Of a stretch of DNA of 64,000 nt, positions 63,668 through 64,000 are shown one piece after another. Below the pieces are notes generated by a model. That model saw only the letters and a list, made by a program, of their open reading frames with translations. It was not told the origin of the DNA and ran no database searches. The DNA comes from CAYLRU01 sp964386565 (GTDB lineage Bacteria > Desulfobacterota > Desulfobacteria > Desulfobacterales > UBA5616), in NCBI GenBank assembly GCA_964386565.1, contig CAYLRU010000006.1, positions 61,559-125,558 of the forward strand, read 5' to 3'. Numbering within the stretch: the stretch's first letter is position 1; every line of letters begins with the position of its first letter. Both the position numbers and the translations under genes were made by a program.

Positions 63668-63952
63668 ATGAAGTTCAACCGCCGCTTTTTTTTAAAAATC
63701 CTGGGTGCTACGGGACTCTCCGTTGCCGCCGGGAGAAAAAGGACCCACGCATGGGAATCCAAAGCACCGGATGATCCATACGGCTGTCTGGTGGATCTCA
63801 CCCGATGTGTGGGATGCCGAAAATGTGAAGAGGCTTGCAATGAGGTGAATCATCTGCCGGGGCCGGCAAGACCCTTTGATGACCTGACCCTGCTGGACCG
63901 TAAACGCCGACCGGATGAAAACGCCTATACAGTCGTCAACCGTTATTATTAA
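63668..63952 (+). pseudogene. Truncated Tat-exported 4Fe-4S ferredoxin
   Basis: The 94-residue frame starts with a twin-arginine leader (NRRFFLKILGATG) followed by one 4Fe-4S set, CVGCRKCEEAC, as in HybA/DmsB-type electron-transfer proteins of 200-300 residues. It stops at TAA 63950 just after VVNRYY, where relatives continue with NP and further cysteine motifs. The +1 frame reads N-P then soon stops. It is therefore probably a broken gene; a genuine short protein is the alternative. Confidence 0.6.
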
Positions 63953-64000
63953 CCCGGCAATAAAATACTCCAATTAATATATAAAATATGCTATGCAGTT

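Noticed and set aside
1..64000. tRNA, rRNA, CRISPR array, transposase or phage genes
   Set aside because: None could be recognised on either strand; no clover-leaf candidates, spaced identical repeats or transposase motifs were found by reading.

Overview
The window looks like the chromosome of a strictly anaerobic, probably sulfate-reducing Desulfobacterota bacterium (relatives of Desulfobacterium, Desulfosarcina or Desulfococcus). This is inferred from gene content: Wood-Ljungdahl acetyl-CoA synthase genes, HdrD/GlcF-like CCG iron-sulfur proteins, a BadF/HgdC-type acyl-CoA dehydratase activase, siroheme synthesis, a selenocysteine peroxiredoxin and a Na+-type ATP synthase rotor. I saw no tRNA, rRNA, CRISPR array, phage or insertion sequence.

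Layout. 0-4.9 kb: end of an acs operon (acsB, cut by the window edge, acsC, acsE, then a DUF3786 gene), with strong hairpins between genes. 4.8-13 kb: small housekeeping genes (rhodanese, DUF456 membrane protein, phosphoesterase, cold-shock protein) and a tightly overlapped leftward run hisI-hisG-aminotransferase-engB-era-ATP-grasp-HNH. 13-24 kb: penicillin-binding protein 1A, a radical-SAM protein with rnc, PHP phosphoesterase with dksA, and the tetrapyrrole run DHH phosphoesterase-MBL hydrolase-sirC-ccsA-hemA. 24-28 kb: an F0-only ATP synthase operon (atpZ, atpI, atpB, two c-subunit genes, two b-type genes) with no F1 genes. 28-33.7 kb: clpB, an AAA ATPase, trmL, a stand-alone pyruvate-kinase C-domain protein and an amidohydrolase. 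33.8-42.3 kb: a three-gene FAD/Fe-S oxidoreductase operon, then a two-gene acyl-CoA dehydratase activase system. 42.4-50 kb: lactonase-like, thioesterase, hydrolase, acyl-CoA dehydrogenase and kinase genes that may handle lactones or hydroxy acids. 50-54.4 kb: the selenoprotein peroxiredoxin, two DUF2889-like genes and a DUF169-CoaE fusion. 54.4-64 kb: an apparent sigma-54 regulon around its own enhancer-binding protein, with DUF302, CoA-disulfide reductase-rhodanese, ferredoxin-ASKHA corrinoid activator and DUF1638 genes, ending in a truncated Tat ferredoxin.

Most notable observations. (1) A 322-residue c subunit made of four fused hairpins, two of which have lost the ion-binding carboxylate, sits beside a normal c subunit with the two-carboxylate (E32/E65) Na+ motif. 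(2) A peroxiredoxin has an in-frame UGA at its peroxidatic position, followed by a SECIS-like hairpin. (3) Three intergenic regions in the last 10 kb carry helically phased GTTAC elements upstream of rightward sigma-54-like promoters, next to a sigma-54 activator gene; two of the elements are identical 25-mers. Together these suggest an undescribed regulon linking sulfur/CoA redox and corrinoid one-carbon chemistry.
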